This document shows, in pieces, positions 21,808 to 32,287 of a stretch of DNA of 64,000 bases; the first letter of the stretch is position 1, and the number at the start of each line of letters is the position of its first letter. The notes beneath the pieces were generated by a model that saw only the letters and a program-made list of their open reading frames with translations, made no database searches and was not told where the DNA came from. The DNA is taken from the NCBI GenBank assembly GCA_900088475.1, contig FLMG01000941.1:263054-327053 (forward strand). Reading direction: 5' to 3'. Source of the DNA: Hyphochytrium catenoides (Eukaryota > Sar > Hyphochytriomycetes > Hyphochytriales > Hyphochytriaceae). Both the position numbers and the translations under genes were made by a program.

Positions 21808-23269
21808 TCAATCCTCGATTTCCTTTCCTTCCTCTCCAAGCAGTGCGTCAAGGAGCCTAAGGTCCACCTCCCACTCTTCTTCGTGGAAAGGAAAGGCAAG
21901 TAGAAAGTAAATCAGATCCATGTTGGTGCACTCCGAGACTTGTACGTCTTCTGCCAGCTGGTCCAGAGCTTCAGGACTGAAGGAGACAACAGGAGAGAGA
22001 GAAGACTGGGAAGCCATAGAGGCTGTCTCCCAGTCTCCTTCATCCTCTCCATCCGCCTCGCTGTCTCCTCGTGCTTCCTCGGCCTTGCTCTGCTCTATCC
22101 CATCTTCTCTTTGTCCCTTGTTACTACTTTGCAAATCTGCGGCTTGCTCATCTATCCTCTGACGCTTCCTTCCTTTCTTTGTGGACTTTTCCTCTTTCTC
22201 CATCGAGCTTTCCTCTTCTTCATCGTCCTCGACCTCAACTTTTCCTTCTGGCAGTTCTGGCTGGTCTCCAGGAATGACCACCATCATCTCTAGAATAGCC
22301 TGGAGAGGCTCATAGTCCGGTGCAAAGGAGATCTTGTACCAGAGGCGTGTGAAAGAGAGCGTCGCTCCTCCCTGTCCCTGCTTGTCCCCATCGGCCTCCA
22401 TCATCTGGATCTCTCTCTCCTGCTGCTCAATCATTCTTTTGAACTGAAAGCGCAGCTGAACTCTCTCTCGCTTCATCCACTCTCTCCTGTGCACCTTTCC
22501 TTCTCTCAGCCGCTCATTACTGAGGGAGAGGAGAATGTCAATCGACGAGTAGTTCAAGGTCCGAATGTCCTGCACGCTCTCAACCGCCAGCATCTGAATC
22601 CATCTTTGTCCTTGAGAGTTAAAGGAACGATCCTTAGACTTTCGCCGCAGAAAGTCCGTGTACGGGTGCGTGAGAAGGCGCTCTATGATCTGGAAAGAGA
22701 GGAGGAAGGAAGAGGAGAGAGAGGACTGCTTAGAGAAACAGAAAGGGTATCTACGCTTCGCTAAAAGGGAGTAAGGAGATAGAGCAAAGGAACAAGAGAG
22801 AAAGGAGGAGCCGAGAGGTGAAGGAAGATGAATCGATGACTGAACAGGAGAGGTAACGGAGAGGAAAAGAGTTGAGAGAACAGAGAGCGAGGCGGACGGA
22901 AGGAGCGAGGGGCACGAAGAGAAGAGACAGAGTGGGGAACGGAGAGACCCACAGTGGGGAAGGAAGAGAGGCAGAGAGAGAGAGAAGAGAAAAACGAGAA
23001 GAGGAGAGGAACGGGGGAAAAGGGGAGAGAGAATGGAGAGAAAGAGAGAAGGAAGCGGGGGCGAGAGACAGAGACAGAAAGAAGGCTCTAGAGGTGACCG
23101 ATAGACAGCTAGGACCCACCAGTTCTTTGACGTAGAGTCTCTGTGCGAACTCCTGGATCTTGAGCAGAACATCCTTCGGCTCGCTGACCTCGCGATAGAG
23201 ACTCGCCAGGTGCTGCACCTCCTGCTGCAGCACAGCGTCCGAGTATTTGTCCCGCAGGTTCAGAGCCAT
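21808..23269 (-). CDS. Unrecognised 343-aa helical protein with acidic linker, 2 exons
   Basis: Exon 1 (23269-23120, 50 codons from ATG) joins exon 2 (22689-21808) in phase 0 across a GTGGGT...TTCCAG intron. That intron is very GA-rich on the plus strand, so CT-rich in the transcript. The protein starts with a helical domain (VLQQEVQHLASLYREV, LLKIQEFAQRLYVKEL), continues with a folded-looking region (IIERLLTHPYTDFLRRKSKD, LAVESVQDIRTLNYSSIDIL) and a coiled coil rich in R/E/Q (about 115-155). A long Glu/Asp/Lys-rich linker follows (about 190-285), then a conserved-looking hydrophobic C-terminus (LIYFLLAFPFHEEEWEVDLR). I do not recognise the family. The layout suggests a nuclear scaffold subunit, but that is only a guess. 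Confidence 0.75.
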
Positions 23270-23605
23270 AGTGAAGGGAACTTCGGTCGCAGCAGTGAAT
23301 GACAGTCAGGCCCCTAACTGCCAACCGGCAGAGAAGCGCTGACTCGAGAGGGAAGAGCCAGAAACAGTGCCTGGTGCAGAATGGTGCCCGGGAGAGAGAT
23401 GGTAGAGACGACTAGACAAACAAGGGGACTTCCCTGCTTCAGGTTCTAGGACAGAGAGTGAAAGCGAGATACCGAGGAGGGAGAAGGGGGAGATATGATA
23501 AAGGGGAGAGAGAGAGAGCGAGCGCGAGAGGGAGAGATGAGGGAGAGAATGGGGCAAGAAGGGACAAGACGGCGAGGGGGACAGAGAAGCACAGACAGAG
23601 AGAGA

Positions 23606-23649
<44 letters not shown>

Positions 23650-24381
23650 CAAAAGAGCTTTGGCCTAGGCGAGGCGAAACATCAGAAACACATTCAGGTC
23701 GACTGGATAAGGAACGACCAGTCTGGTAGAGAATAAAACCGCTATAGGTTAATGATCGGCACTCTTTTATAGCGTATATTCCGAATTTCCTGGAGCCCCA
23801 AAGGGCGCAAACACCTCGAAAGTCTCACCCTCCTTCCTCTCCCTTTTGTCTCTCTCTCCTCCTTTTCCTCTCTCTCCCCTCACATCACCCTGCCTCCCTC
23901 CTCCTTCTCCTCAGAGATAAGGAGAGGGAAGAGATGGCCTCCCGGTTCATGAACTCGACAACTTTGCTGACCTCCACCGCCATCGTAGAGCATCCGCTCT
24001 CAGGGTAAGCACGCTGTGCCTTGTAGAGCAAGTGATTGCCAAGTGTGAAGGGCGGCGAGAAGGGAGGATGAGGGAGAGGAAAGATGAGTGAAGAAGAAGG
24101 GATGAAAGAACGGCTCTGAGAGGCTCAGGTAGAGAGGGTGACCCTGTAAGGCCACTTGTGGAGCTTAAGGTTCATTAATAGTTTAGCCAAGGCAAAGGAG
24201 AAGACGTTGGCACCCTGGCATGAGAGAGGAAGATAGGTGAAAACGATAGGAAAAGGAGAGGAAAAGACAGGAGAACGAGGAGGTAGATGATTAGGGGAAA
24301 GACTAAGCAGCCTTCGCAACGACCAGCAGTCCATCTGAGCCACTGCTTGGAAGATGACAAATTAGAGAGAGGAGAGAGACA
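23270..24381. other. Interval with GA microsatellite and ambiguous exon-like pieces
   Basis: A GA-rich tract (23595-23643) is the main feature. Two pieces look coding but are unresolved. On the plus strand, an ATG at 23934 begins about 23 codons ending at a GTAAGC donor (24005). The same stretch on the minus strand is also open. On the minus strand, a segment at 24225-24125 reads well (VFSFALAKLLMNLKLHKWP) after a CCAG acceptor. It could be a 3' exon of the gene at 24382-26493 or belong to another gene. Confidence 0.35.
23597..23643. repeat. (GA)n microsatellite, about 47 bp
   Basis: A GA dinucleotide run upstream of the minus-strand gene that starts at 23269. It is the complement of the CT tracts seen in the same position relative to plus-strand genes. 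Confidence 0.9.
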
Positions 24382-26493
24382 TTATACAATGGCACTAGCA
24401 GCAGCATGCTGTCCTAGGTCGCTGAGCCGCTTTGCTCTAACTTCTTGGATGGTTTCCTCAGTGGTACCCAGTTGTTTCAATGCCTTCTCTCTCTTCATCT
24501 GCTCTAAAGAGTACCCGCTTAGCCGCTCCGACTTAGCAACGAGGTTGCCAACAGCGATTTTATCTCCTTGGAACACTGCAGACATCAAAGTGATAGAAAG
24601 AGAGAGAGAGAGAGACAAAGAGAGAGAGAGACAGAGAGAGAAAGAACGAGAGCGAGAGTTAGAGAGTTAGAGAGAGAAACAGAAAAAGCAAAGAGAGAGA
24701 GAGAGAGAGAGAAGAGAGAGAGAGGAAAGAGAGGGCGAGGGATCATGTCAAGAGAGGGCGAGGGATCTCGGGATCATGTCACGAGAGGGACGAACAGCTC
24801 GGAACTGTGACAAGAAATGAGCTTAGGCAAGAAGAGAGAAGAGAACAGCACTATAATACGAGGGTCACCAGATAATAAGAAGAAAAACATCTCGGCAACG
24901 TAGAACTGAGTGGAAGGAGGAAATCGCAGAAAGGAGGTGATAACGATATGAGATTAAAAAGGAGAGTGGATGGACTTCAAAGGGCAGCAAGGAGGAATGT
25001 ACCAAATCTGGCTTGCTCGTAGATGTCCTCTGTCAGCCCTAACATCTTCAGACCCTTCTCTCTCAGAACTGCCTCTCTGTCAACCCCTAGCCTTTTCAAG
25101 ATTACCCTGTCAGGGGCTGAAGGGAGAGCAAGAGGAACTTAGTAAACATAGAAGAGAGAGCCTACGGAAGAGAAGAGCCACGCATGGGAGGCGTTGTGGC
25201 GTTGTGGCATTCACGAGACCATTCCCTGTCTCGCTCTCTTTCTTCTTTTCTCTCTTGTCCTCTCTCTGTCTGTCTCTGTCTCTCTTTCTCTTAGCCCTTG
25301 CCTCTTCCCTTCTTCCTCCATCCAACTATCTATCTATCCCTCTCTGGGTAGCGCCTTTTCTCTTTGTCCCGCTAACTTCCGTTCGTCTCTTATCTTACTT
25401 GTGGTGGCATCTCGCCTATTGTTATTGCGCCCATTGTTTGTGGCAACTGCGTGAAGCAAAATTAGGCAACTACCTCGACAATATGAGGGGAGTAGACAAG
25501 AGAAGGAATGCTAGGTAGTGACTGACAAATAGACGTCATTGAGCAAGGGAAAAGACAGCTTGGAGAAGGAACATGTCAGGTACCATAGTCGGCGCAGGGT
25601 GTTCATTCATCTCTGTCTATCTCTCTTACCTTGGTGGCTCACTCGTCTAGCATCTGAGGGAAGCCTTGGTCCTAACATCCCCAAGTTACTGTTCCTTCTG
25701 CTTGGATAAGAGTCCATACTTGTAAGCCCGATTACGGTTCGTCTAGGCTGCAGGTTAGCTCCCGAAGTACTCGGCCGACCAGGCTGATCGCCGGCGTTGT
25801 TTATGGTGAATTCTGAAGAGGACGTACCAGCAGGAAAGAGGACGAGAGAGCGATTAGCCTAGAGCATCTCGAACCTTAACTGGACGATCAATGAGGCGCC
25901 AATCTTCTGAAGAGGTGACTACTCTTCGAATACTTCAATTTCCACGTATAGCACCTTCCTTCCTTCTCCTCTTTATTGGGATAACTGGGAGTCACACGCA
26001 CTCCCTTGTCTCTCTGATCCGAATACCCTACGCGACTCTCTTTTTCTTACCTTCAAACGATGCCTGAGACTCGTCGTCGTCTTCTGCCGTCTCTTGAGTT
26101 GCTGGAGATAGAGCCTTCTCCTCTGGAGTGGTTCTCTCTGCGGCCTCCATGGCTTGACTCTCAGTCATAGCCCTTCCCCCATCTGAGAGCGAAGAAAGAG
26201 AGAATATAAAGCGATCTGACTCGTCCTCACCTAACCCTCTCATGTTTACTAAGTTGATTGCTCGCTCTTTTCTTAACCCGCAAATGGTCTCGATCTTTCC
26301 CTCTCTCCTTGTCGCCAATGTTCGCAGATGATGCGTCGGGCGGGCTTTTTCTTCTCTTCACAGCGTTTCTGCTCTCACCTGCTTCACCATCCTCGCGCTG
26401 GTTCGGCGGCGATGGAGTTACAGAGGTCAACTGGGATGCATCAGCAGTGTCGGGAGGCGGTTGGTCCACCGGCGCTATTCTTCTTGATGACAT
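24382..26493 (-). CDS. Unrecognised 288-aa protein, 5 exons, disordered N-terminus and repeated helical motif
   Basis: Exons (minus): 26493-26250, 26182-26051, 25812-25630, 25116-25003, 24575-24382. All four junctions are phase 1 with GT/AG borders. The first 180 residues are Pro/Ser/Lys/Glu-rich and likely disordered, with a basic NLS-like cluster (AVKRRKSPP). The C-terminal 100 residues contain two related helical units: LREKGLKMLGLTEDIYEQAR (exon 4) and MKREKALKQLGTTEETIQEV (exon 5). This repeat was created or separated by an intron. I do not recognise the family. The stop at 24382 follows a possible GTATAA donor, so a longer C-terminus is possible. The first intron boundary (GTAAAC at 26249) is the least certain. 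Confidence 0.65.
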
Positions 26494-27164
26494 ACTGTTC
26501 GCCTCCTTTAGTTCTACCGGGCTGCTCGGTACTTTGCCTTTCTAGCTTACTATTAGCCCCCGTGCGATGTCAAGAGCAAGCTGCACAGACCCACGAGACA
26601 GTTTTCTCCTGGGTGCCTCTTTCTTTTACAGGCAAAAAGAAGAGAGTACGAGGACGCCAGTCATAGCGATTCTCCTGCTTGACCGAAGATTAGGGAGAGA
26701 GAGACAGAGGAAATCGAGACAGGCCAGACCGGGGCACTTACACGAGAACCGAAGCTCTTTAGCTTGGTCTTTCTTCTACTCCCTTATTAACAAGTCGTGG
26801 CTCGTGCAATCCTTATCTTCAGTTGTGTTTGCGCCTGTCGCGATGCTTCTCATCACAGTACTGCCTGGTCATCCCCAAACTTACTGACAACAGCATGATA
26901 ACTGTGTCCTTCCTATCGTGTCTTGGCTCTGGTGTGCTCATCAATCTTTCTCTCAGTCTCTCTCTCTCTGCTTCAACCCCGTTTCCTCCCAGTTCCCAAC
27001 GATCTGCTGTCTTCTCTCTGAATAATCCTCCTCTCCTTCATCTTCTTAGGTCCCCAGCATATATCTCTTGGCTCTCGCTCTGTCCCTTTCGCTTATACTC
27101 TTTGGGACAGTTCCTTCTCTGTCTGTCTTCACTTCCACAACTTTTCCCCTTCTCTTTCTCTCTT

Positions 27165-27211
<47 letters not shown>

Positions 27212-28745
27212 TCCCTATCTTCCTCTTGACTTCCCCTTCAACTCCCCCTTCCCCATCACCGGCCAACAGTCACACATACTATAGACAGCGAACCAGGAGC
27301 GAGCGGCACTCTGCTATTTGGTGTGATAAGTTACCCCTAGGGGGGAAGGTATAACTCCAAGTCGCTCACCTTAGCCAAAGCATAGGCCATAAAGAGCGCC
27401 TGGAGTCTGCATACCTGGGGATGAAGGAGGTTCCCCCTATATATTATCATGTCAGGGTGGGTGGGCCAGGTGGCGCCTACACGCTTGTGGGGGTTACAAA
27501 CAGAAGGCTGCTGCCTGGGGCTTTAAGGAGGCTGTAGTCGACAAGGTGATTCTGGGTAGTTCTGGGCTTAAAGCTCCGGCTGCGGTTAAACTCCAACAGG
27601 GGATTCATCTCCTCTTTTCCTTTTCTTCCTCGTTCAGCCTGACCGCCGTCCCTTTGTTAGCCCTTGGTGACTCAATCTTCTCGCAGCTGCGTGGGCTTTC
27701 TTGGCTTCAAAGTCTGCGTGGTCGGCTTTCTCTCGTTATTTCTCCATCCTTCTGACCTCTCCTCCTAGCTATAAGACGTCTCGCCTATTACAAGTAGTAG
27801 AACTATATAGTCAGTTCGTCGTTTGCTGGCTCTTCTACTGGTTTCGCCTCATACAGTCTTCCCGGGACGTGGCTGGGACTCCCGGCTTGTTAGTTGGTTC
27901 TTGTTCCGATCCTCCGGCTGACGTTTAAGCCTCCAAGGCGAATGGTAGAGGAAGAGGAGCGGACAGATGTAGGACAGTTAAAGGAGTGTCTGGAGCAAAG
28001 AAGGGAAAGATATCCACTGCTGGCTCAACTTTGCCTTTTGGTACCAGATGGGTTCATGTCAGCGTCCGGATGACGCAAAAGTTCAAATGACAGACTCCTT
28101 ATAGTTATATTGACTTCGTGAAAGCAACGAGGCACATATCAAGGCTGAAGAAAGGAGCGACATGAAGGAGAAGACAAAAACCTTAGGGTGAGACAGATGC
28201 ACCCTTCACACGGCACTCGAACTTTACTAGCGCCTACCCGGTGGGGCGAAGCGCAGAAGTATGCTAGCGACCAGGATGCCAATCTTTTTATTGCTGTATA
28301 ACCTATAGCACCGCGCGCGAGAGGACGCTCTATCTCTGGTTGCGCGAACAGGAGACGATGCCCTAGCTCACTCCCTCCGCCCCTGCGCCTGTCCCTCGTA
28401 TCTCTATTTCTCGCTCTCCCTTAGTTCTTATAGGAGTACGTAGCATGTTTGTCGGGAAGACCATTGGTAGCCCAGTGTGTTCGACCCCTCCCGCTCTTTC
28501 CATTTCTTTGGCTGGCTGGGCGATGTTTGATGAGGACGATACGACATCACACATAATAAGATAGCGAAGTGTCTACTGAAGACCCCTGCCTTCCCGTCCG
28601 CTCACTTCTAGAGTTATCACCGATATTCTTTCCTTATCCAGCTGGGGACAGTGCGCCTAGTCAAGTAACAGGAGGCTTATCAAAAACAATTTATCATAAA
28701 AAGTGGAAGGCTTTCTTGACATAACTATATCAACTAAAAGTACAA
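26494..28745. other. Interval with CT repeat and unresolved coding-like fragments
   Basis: A (CT)n run lies at 27171-27209. On the plus strand, 27493-27600 reads like protein (YKQKAAAWGFKEAVVDKVIL), and 27683-27800 does so in another frame. On the minus strand, 27407-27368 is open between AG and GT borders. A 63-codon ATG frame lies on the minus strand at 28554-28363. None can be joined into a convincing gene. A decayed gene or element is possible. Confidence 0.35.
27171..27209. repeat. (CT)n microsatellite, about 39 bp
   Basis: Uninterrupted CT dinucleotide run inside a longer pyrimidine-rich stretch (about 26940-27250). Confidence 0.9.
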
Positions 28746-29525
28746 TTATACAAGGCCTGTCCGGGCAGGACCAGTCTGTCGCGGAAGTCCCTCCGCTCTA
28801 GTAGGAAGGCTGCCGCCTTGAAGATTATAGAATGAAGTCTCCTCGCCATAGAGATCCTTGTGCACACGATGTGACCACATACGATGCTCTTTGAACCGAT
28901 AATGGTTGTAATACCGGGCTGTCTTGAAAAGCTGCACAAGGGCGCCAAGAAGGAAGAGGAAGACGGTGACGGCAAAGTAGACCCACCACCAGGGCTTGTA
29001 GTCCACTGGTCGGCCATCTGTGTCTGAGTACTTTCCAGCAAAGTAACTCACACCAGCCACCATAAAGTACGCCCCAGCCCAAGCGGAGGCTAAGATGCCA
29101 ACAGGGCGCACTGCAATGGACGCCAGGATTGCGATAATAAACGCACCTATACCTATACAAATCCACATAATGGCTCTAGGCTCTGAATCCCAAGCTTTGT
29201 GGACGACGGTGACGTTGAGGAAGTGACCAAGTGCGCCACCAGCTAAGGCACCTAACATGAATGCCCCTACTCGAAGTAAAGTTCCGGAGATAGCCAAGCC
29301 AATCACTGCCGCTATAATGAAGGCGATCCATGACCATAGAAGGTCCGCATCTGTGGCGCTGTAGGTGATGAAGTAGGCAATGAAACCAGCCACCCAGAAC
29401 CCAGAAATGGCTAGTGTCGCTCGGAGAAAGCGGTAGCCGAAGAAGCAGAACAGGAAGCCGAGTGGAATGCCTATTGCGGCCGCAACTTTGCCAGGAACTC
29501 CGGCGATTGTTACTTCAGCTGTCAT
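28746..29525 (-). CDS. TMEM198/TM7S3-like multi-pass membrane protein, single exon
   Basis: 259 aa from the ATG at 29525. The frame is open a little further upstream, but without an ATG. The protein has seven hydrophobic segments in the order expected for the TM7S3/TM198-like domain: glycine- and alanine-rich helices such as IGIPLGFLFCFFGYRFLRA, WIAFIIAAVIGLAISGTLLR, AFMLGALAGGALGHFLN, IMWICIGIGAFIIAILASI and WWWVYFAVTVFLFLLGALVQ. A soluble basic tail of about 60 residues follows the last helix (TARYYNHYRFKEHRMWSHR). In animals TMEM198 is linked to Wnt signalling at the membrane. In protists its role is unknown. The gene has no intron. Confidence 0.85.
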   Translation of the reverse strand: MTAEVTIAGVPGKVAAAIGIPLGFLFCFFGYRFLRATLAISGFWVAGFIAYFITYSATDADLLWSWIAFIIAAVIGLAISGTLLRVGAFMLGALAGGALGHFLNVTVVHKAWDSEPRAIMWICIGIGAFIIAILASIAVRPVGILASAWAGAYFMVAGVSYFAGKYSDTDGRPVDYKPWWWVYFAVTVFLFLLGALVQLFKTARYYNHYRFKEHRMWSHRVHKDLYGEETSFYNLQGGSLPTRAEGLPRQTGPARTGLV

Positions 29526-32287
29526 ATTTGCCCGTAATTGTGTAGCTTCTACCCGCAATCGCCGTTGTTTGCAAACGCCAGTCTTGATTTGTTGAGGGAG
29601 AATGAATTTTGAAAACTGAGAGGGGATAGGCCAATGTACGTGCTCCAGTATAATCTCTTCTCTTGTCCTTTATAACTGAGCCTTCTGCCTCCGTTCATTC
29701 CAGTTCCTTCATTGGCGCTCTTCTCTGGCTTCTTGCTGGCTCCTTCTTGGCTTTTCGTTTACCTCTACAAGGTTAGCGTATTATTATATCGCTTTCATCG
29801 CTCATCCCTGCTCCAGCAGCTGCCGTTCCTAGGCGATGGCTGTCTAGTATGGGGTCAGTAGTGGAAGAATGGGTATCCAAGCGGGATTCTTCCTTCTTGA
29901 CATGAAGTGGAGGCTGCCTGGTTGCTTGAGGATGTAGCTGTTCTAAGAAGACGAAGATTGGTTTGGCTGTCGGAACCATAGGGAATGGGAGAACAGGCTC
30001 GGAGCTACTGAGATCAAGGGGCGTTCTCCTTTCTCTGTCAAGGATCAACGCTGACCAAACAATTCTACCAGAAGCGGAGAAAGCGAGCGCCGGATTTTGC
30101 ACCTGAAGCACTTTTTTGGTGAGGGTTCTCACGATGCTTCATTTCTATTGGCCGTTCCGGCGCCAGCCAGCCAATCAGCGGTGTCCACAATTCAAACCAT
30201 CCAATGAACGGTGTTAGACTTTGGAAGTGGTTGATGAAGCTGGGAACAGAGATGAGAGAACAGAAATCTACTAGTTTCCTAGTTTACAACCTGGCAATAC
30301 GGCCGACAGAGGAGAAGCGAACAGTTGGTGGTCAGCAATATATCAGCAGAAAAGGAAGAACGAGATGAAGACAGAACGTAGGAAGAGAATCTTCTCTTCT
30401 TCCATTATAGAGCGGAAGGAGGTGGTCTACGTCAGAGAGGAGGAGAGGCAGAGAGTACGTCATCTACTAAGGAGGCTAGAACCACACTAGCTCTTTACAT
30501 GCTCTACTCTTTCCATTTCTACAATAATGGCAGGGTGGGGAAGAAGAGCAAGACGAAAGGGTGCATAAAGCGCAAGGGATCTCGACCCCTAACGGGGTTG
30601 GGGCCTTCTTCTGGTGAATCCGCTACAAGTACACGTGGCCGTTTCTTAGTACCTTGGCGTCTGTGCTGATGATGACCGTGCATCATGGGGCAGGAGGTAG
30701 AGTCTGCCGCTGTCCTGTAGCCTTAGGAACCTCTAGTTTGCACCTCGAAGAAGAGAGAAGCTCTTTACTAGGTCCAAAGTCTCTGCGACGAAGGGCGAGG
30801 TGCCATCTTCTTCAAGAGCCCATAGGAGTCGCTGATACTATTAGAGCCTCTTTGATCTGTACCATAACAAACGATAGCTCACGGGTTGGGTTGGGTCCCA
30901 CTACTGATAGCCAGATTCGCTCTCTTCTACGCCATGGCAGCTCCTCTTCGAGGAGGGTAGTAAGTCGTCGTCCTGAATTCCTCAACAACAGTAGGACTTT
31001 TAAAGGTGGTTAAGGTCACTTCTTCCTCTTCAATCGGGGGACACCGAGATACCTGGTCCTGTTGTTGCGCTCCTCCCAGCTTCCTCGTCGTCTCCGTTAC
31101 ATTACGTAGTAACCATTCAGTCAACCTCCCTATTTAAGTAGAGCTGTAGGGAAGAAAGCAATCTTGGCGCTGAATGATTCTTGACTACTTTTATTTACTC
31201 CCTTAATATTTATAAAGAATCACTGGACGAATAGATTCTTAACTACTCTCAACTCCTTCCCAGTACGAACTACTCAAAGATATACGAAAGTTGGGACATG
31301 ATCGTCGTTTGACACATCATCGTCGTTTGACATATGAAGGGCTGCCGCTGTTATGCAGTAGCACCCACCAGGGGAGGCTGCTCTTTATGATGACTCGTCG
31401 TCGGCCTCCTCCCCGTTAATTCGTTTTCTTCTACATACGCAAAGAACTTTTTCTCCGAGGTTAGGAGTCATATCATCACAGCGAGCGGACCGGGGGTCCT
31501 CTCATCATGCCCATCCTTTTCAACTACTACCAACCCCTGCTCATGGAGCACTTTCTCGTCGGCCCTAAGAAGAAGTTCCTCAGAATCGGCTTCTTCATTC
31601 ATTTCACCCAATTCTACTACTTTCTTAGCGTAAAGTCTATCTCTTCTGTCGGCAAAGAGAAATGGCCCTTGTTGACTTCAGTTGAGACGAGCAGTGGTTG
31701 GCAGCGCAGTGGTCATAACTCCTGCTCGTCTTCTAACTTATTAGCTGAGTAATGAGAGGGCCATCAGCTCCGACCAGGCCGATAGAGCACCAGCAGCGGA
31801 GGAGGAGGAGAAGAAGGAAGAGGTTGCTTTGTAAAGCTTCGTAGAGAGTTGACAGTAAACAACAGAAAGAGAAAAACTTAGCTCTCAATGTCTTTTTTGA
31901 CCGTAATCTGTACAGGGTGCCTGCCTCAATCTCCTTATTTGACGTCCTTTGTGAATTATAGCTCAGAATCGCCGTGTTTAGCACCACTTGAGTAGTACTT
32001 GTCAAATTAGGCCTTGTATAATTGACAGAATCCTTGTCACTGGAACTGAAGAGAGTTTCCGTTTTGTGGGAGAAGATAGTTCTCACGGCGGCAGCAGCGG
32101 ATGTGCCTAATCTTCTTGCTGATCATCATTCATTGTAGGAGGCCGCAGATGCCTAGAGCAGCTTCCAAAGCACGTTAAGAACGAAACATGAGATGAGTAG
32201 GAAAGGCAACGAGTAGGACCAATGGAGAGGAGAAGCAAATAACTGCGACCGTGTCAGAGGAGCCACGATGGGCGGACAGTGACCAGA
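29526..32287. other. 2.8-kb interval with weak minus-strand exon candidates
   Basis: There is no resolved gene. Minus-strand pieces read like protein but lack an ATG: 30132-29773 (119 codons, with a possible acceptor at about 30101), 31124-30927, 31705-31510 (a frame containing LYAKKVVELGEMNEEADSEE) and 32086-31733. A splice from about 31799 (TGGTGCTC) to 31706 would join the last two in frame. Together they may form one poorly resolved minus-strand gene. A near-direct repeat of ATCGTCGTTTGACA occurs twice near 31300-31332. Confidence 0.3.

Noticed and set aside
21808-23172. A single 454-codon minus-strand frame
   Set aside because: Its upper half is the pyrimidine-rich intron of the gene. 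The spliced model with exon 1 at 23269-23120 has an ATG, good splice sites and protein-like sequence throughout.
30574-30606. Short hairpin (GACCCCTAACGGGGTT) considered as a terminator or tRNA-like element
   Set aside because: The stem is only 4-6 bp, there is no T run or tRNA box, and a bacterial-type terminator is not expected in a nuclear genome.
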